From VAZQ01 sp963827585 (GTDB lineage Bacteria; Pseudomonadota; Alphaproteobacteria; Rhizobiales; Xanthobacteraceae), in assembly GCA_963827585.1 (NCBI GenBank), contig CAWHCK010000060.1, forward strand, positions 305,428 through 369,427: 64,000 bases of DNA. The letters run 5' to 3'. The notes under the pieces were generated by a model that saw only the letters and a list, made by a program, of their open reading frames with translations, searched no databases and was not told the DNA's origin. The position numbers and the translations under genes are program-made. Each line of letters begins with the position of its first letter. The stretch's first letter is position 1. Shown in pieces: positions 61,615 through 64,000 of the stretch.

Positions 61615-62329
61615 ATGCGATTCTCTGCTCCGCTCTTTCCCGCAACACTGATCAAGCGCTACAAGCGCTTCCTTGCCGACGTCGCGCTGCCCTCGGGCGA
61701 GACGGTGACGGTGCACTGCGCCAACCCGGGATCGATGATCGGGCTTGCGGCGGCGGGCGCCCGGGTGTGGCTGTCGAAGTCGGACAATCCCAAGCGCAAG
61801 CTCGCCCACAGCTGGGAGCTGATCGAGGTCGATTTCGGCGGCGGCGCCGAGCTCGTGGGCATCAACACCGCGCATCCCAATGCGCTCGCTGCCGAGGCGA
61901 TCGCGGCCGGCGCCATCGCGGAGCTTGCCGGCTACGCGCTCGCTCCGCCGCGAGGTGAAGTACGGCAAGAGCTCGCGCGTCGATTTTCTGCTCGAAGGCG
62001 CGGGCCGGCCGCCATGCTACGTCGAGATCAAGAACGTGCATCTCATGCGCCGGCCGGGATTGGCCGAGTTTCCCGACGCGGTGACCAAGCGCGGGGCGAA
62101 GCACCTCGGCGAGCTCGCCGACATGGCGGCGGCCGGCGCCCGCGCGGTGATGCTGTTCCTGATCCAGATCGGATCGGCGCGGCGCTTCGCGCTCGCCCGC
62201 GACATCGACCCGGCCTACGGCAAGGCCTTCGATGCGGCGCGGGCCGCGGGGGTCGAGATGCTGGCCTATCGCTGCCGGATCACCTGCGACGGCATCGAGG
62301 TGGTGGAGCCGGTCGCAATCGCGGAGTAG
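61615..62329 (+). pseudogene. sfsA: Sugar fermentation stimulation protein SfsA, one frameshift
   Basis: The N-terminal half starts MRFSAPLFPATLIKRYKRFL with TVHCANPGSMIGL and RKLAHSWELIEVD. At about 61945 the frame shifts. The C-terminal half, REVKYGKSSRVDFLLEG, CYVEIKNVHLM and VEMLAYRCRITCDGIEV, continues in another frame to 62329. Together they give a full SfsA of about 237 residues, a nuclease-fold protein with a proposed nucleic-acid-binding role. One extra base in GCGCTCGCTCC would explain the break. The alternative start is ATG 61600. It is followed by map. Confidence 0.9.
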
Positions 62330-62430
62330 GCCCGCCATCCGGCGCTTGCGTCCGGTGCATCCTTGCTTACATTGCGATGCAGCAGCGGCATCGGTGAGCC
62401 GCAAGGAGGCGGCGCCGCCGCGATGCCTTG

Positions 62431-63268
62431 ATGAGTTACGTCGACGCGGCGCTCGCGCCGCAACGCAAGACCGGGCAGATCAAGCTCCACGGCCCTGCCG
62501 CCTTCGACGGCATGCGCAAGGCCGGCCGGCTGGTAGCCGAGTGCCTCGACATGCTGGCCGACGAGGTGCGGCCGGGGGTGCCGACCGAGAAGATCGACCG
62601 TCTGGTGTTCGACTTCGCCATGGACCACAACGCGACGCCGGCGACGCTGATGTATCGCGGCTATCGCAAGGCCACCTGCACCTCGATCAACCACGTGGTC
62701 TGCCACGGCATTCCGGGCGAGAAGCCGCTCAAGGAGGGCGACATCGTCAATGTCGACGTCACCCTCATCCTCGACGGCTGGCATGGAGAATTCGAGCCGC
62801 ATGTTCGGGGTGGGCGCGATCCCGCGCCGCGCCGAGCGGCTGATCGAGGTCACCTACGAGGCGATGATGCGCGGCATTGCGGTGATCCGGCCGGGCGCCA
62901 CCACCGGCGACATCGGCGCCGCCATCCAGTCCTATGTCGAGGCGCAGCACATGAGCGTGGTGCGCGACTTCTGCGGTCACGGCCTCGGCCGCCTGTTCCA
63001 CGACGAGCCGAACATCGTGCATATCGGCCGGCCGGGCGAGGGCATCGTGCTGCGCCCCGGCATGTTCTTCACGGTCGAGCCGATGATCAATCTCGGCCGC
63101 CCGCACGTGAAGGTGCTCTCCGACGGCTGGACCGCGGTGACGCGCGACCGCTCGCTCTCGGCCCAGTTCGAGCACAGCGTGGCGGTGACCGAAGGGGGCG
63201 TCGAGATCTTCACGCTGTCGCCCAAGGGCATCGACCGGCCGCGCCTGTCCGTCGGCGCGCGCGCATAG
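62431..63268 (+). pseudogene. map: Methionine aminopeptidase type I, one frameshift
   Basis: The first 120 codons read a standard MAP: KLHGPAAFDGMRKAGRLVAE, SINHVVCHGIPGEKPLKEGD and VNVDVTLILDGWHG with two metal-binding Asp. At 62788-62791 the sequence GGAGAATTCG breaks the frame. If one A is removed (GGAGATTCG) it reads WHGDSSRMFGVG and continues to 63268 with GHGLGRLFHDEPNI, FFTVEPMINLGRP and AQFEHSVAVTEGGVE. It removes the initiator Met from nascent proteins and is normally essential, which favours a consensus error. AAGGAGG lies 21 nt upstream. Confidence 0.92.
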
Positions 63269-63339
63269 AGCATGATCCCGAAAAAGCTGCCCCGGACGTG
63301 ATCCGGGGTGGGTACCGGTTTTCGGAAAAGATCATGCTC
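63268..63339. repeat. GAGCATGATC palindromic element, copy 2
   Basis: The arms GAGCATGATCCCGAAAAA (63268) and TTTTCGGAAAAGATCATGCTC (ending 63339) pair. An additional CCCCGGACGTGATCCGGGG hairpin lies inside, along with the GGTACCGGTTTT core shared with 29587-29635. It starts on the last base of the map stop codon, so it probably also serves as the map terminator. Confidence 0.78.
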
Positions 63340-63452
63340 CAGCAATAGCCCCGCCGCTGCCGTTGCAAAATCGGATGCAACGGGCATCCTTGGCGGGCGC
63401 GCCCGTGCGACCGTCGGGCGCGGCGCAGGTTGTGGCCATGGCTGGCAACTGA

Positions 63453-64000
63453 AAAGCCGACGAAGTCCCACCGCCGGTCGAAGCGGCGCCGCACTATCAC
63501 GGGCATCGCCAGAGATTGCGCCAGCGATTCCTGGATGCCGGCAGCGATGCCGTCGGCGACTACGAGCTGCTCGAGCTCATCCTCTTCCGCGCCATTCCTC
63601 AGCGCGACGTCAAGCCGCTCGCGAAGGATCTGATCGCGACGTTCGGCTCCTTCTCCGAGGTGATCTCCGCGCCCACCGAGCGGCTCAAGCAGGTCGACGG
63701 GCTGGGAGACGCCGCCATCACCGAGCTCAAGGTCGTGCAGGCAGCGGCGACCCGCCTTCTCCGCGGCAAGGTCAAGGATCGCGCGGTGCTGTCGTCGTGG
63801 TCGGACGTGCTCGACTATTGCCGCACCGCCATGGCCTTCGCCGACAAGGAGGAGTTCCGCATCCTCTTCCTCGACAAGCGCAATCACCTCATCGCCGACG
63901 AGCGGCATCAGACCGGCACCGTCGACCACACCCCGGTCTATCCGCGCGAGGTGGTCAAGCGCGCGCTCGAGCTCTCCGCCACCGCCGTCATCCTGGTGCA
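63453..64000 (+). CDS. radC: RadC family protein, start unclear and 3' end cut by the window
   Basis: The frame open from 63453 to the edge encodes HYHGHRQRLRQRFLDAGSDA, DYELLELILFRAIPQRDVKP, GLGDAAITELKVVQAA, LDYCRTAMAFADKEEFRILF and PVYPREVVKRALELSATAVI. These match RadC up to just before its JAMM metalloprotease motif, which lies outside the window. In frame, TGA 63450-63452 precedes the domain, and no ATG or GTG lies between that stop and the conserved HGHR region. An upstream indel (for example a missing A in the A-run at 63452-63455) would connect the TTG/ATG region at 63430-63438. RadC's role in DNA repair is unproven. Confidence 0.85.

Overview
The window is GC-rich DNA from an alphaproteobacterium, most likely a member of the Hyphomicrobiales near Bradyrhizobium/Nitrobacteraceae or Xanthobacteraceae. 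The evidence is the rhizobial DUF3551 protein, orphan Bug-type tricarboxylate receptors, a rhizobial-type heme peroxidase with RTX repeats, and dispersed palindromic repeats of a kind I associate with that group. No rRNA, tRNA, CRISPR array, transposase or phage gene was recognised.

Layout. 1-3.4 kb: end-cut membrane glycosyltransferase, class II glutamine amidotransferase, lepA. 3.4-18.9 kb: a carbohydrate block. A GH15 glucosidase with a DUF2442 protein is divergent from a glycogen-debranching-type enzyme. It is followed by a tightly packed co-directional run zwf-tal-glucokinase(ROK)-pgi-rpe-gnd-pgl-tkt-HAD, almost the whole pentose phosphate cycle, led by a possible 22-codon leader ORF that overlaps zwf. 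Together these could take stored glucan or trehalose to glucose, glucose 6-phosphate, NADPH and pentoses. 19-29.4 kb: envelope and export genes (DUF2165, Tat-type deaminase, cupredoxin, RTX heme peroxidase behind a tandem 21-bp operator-like repeat, L,D-transpeptidase, DUF488, MepA), a homodimeric pyruvate-dehydrogenase-E1-type enzyme and a secreted HExxHH protein. 29.5-35.6 kb: two orphan Bug receptors, an amidohydrolase, an M20 peptidase, DUF3551 and Yip1 proteins, interspersed with palindromic repeats. 35.6-48.3 kb: a broken GMC oxidoreductase and a roughly 10.7-kb autotransporter made of near-identical beta-strand repeats. 49-64 kb: cobalamin-binding protein, K+/H+-type antiporter, EamA transporter, acyl-CoA dehydrogenase, aminotransferase, a Tat-type FMN 2-hydroxyacid dehydrogenase carrying a CxxCH heme motif, PEP-mutase family protein, GNAT, DenD-like dehydrogenase, a cytochrome c/propeller protein, sfsA, map and the start of radC.

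The first 35 kb of reading frames are clean. From about 36 kb onward many genes carry single-base indels (GMC, autotransporter at a dozen or more places, GNAT, cytochrome protein, sfsA, map, probably radC). Because map is normally essential, I suspect consensus errors rather than wholesale decay, and I give the frame-corrected reading in each entry.
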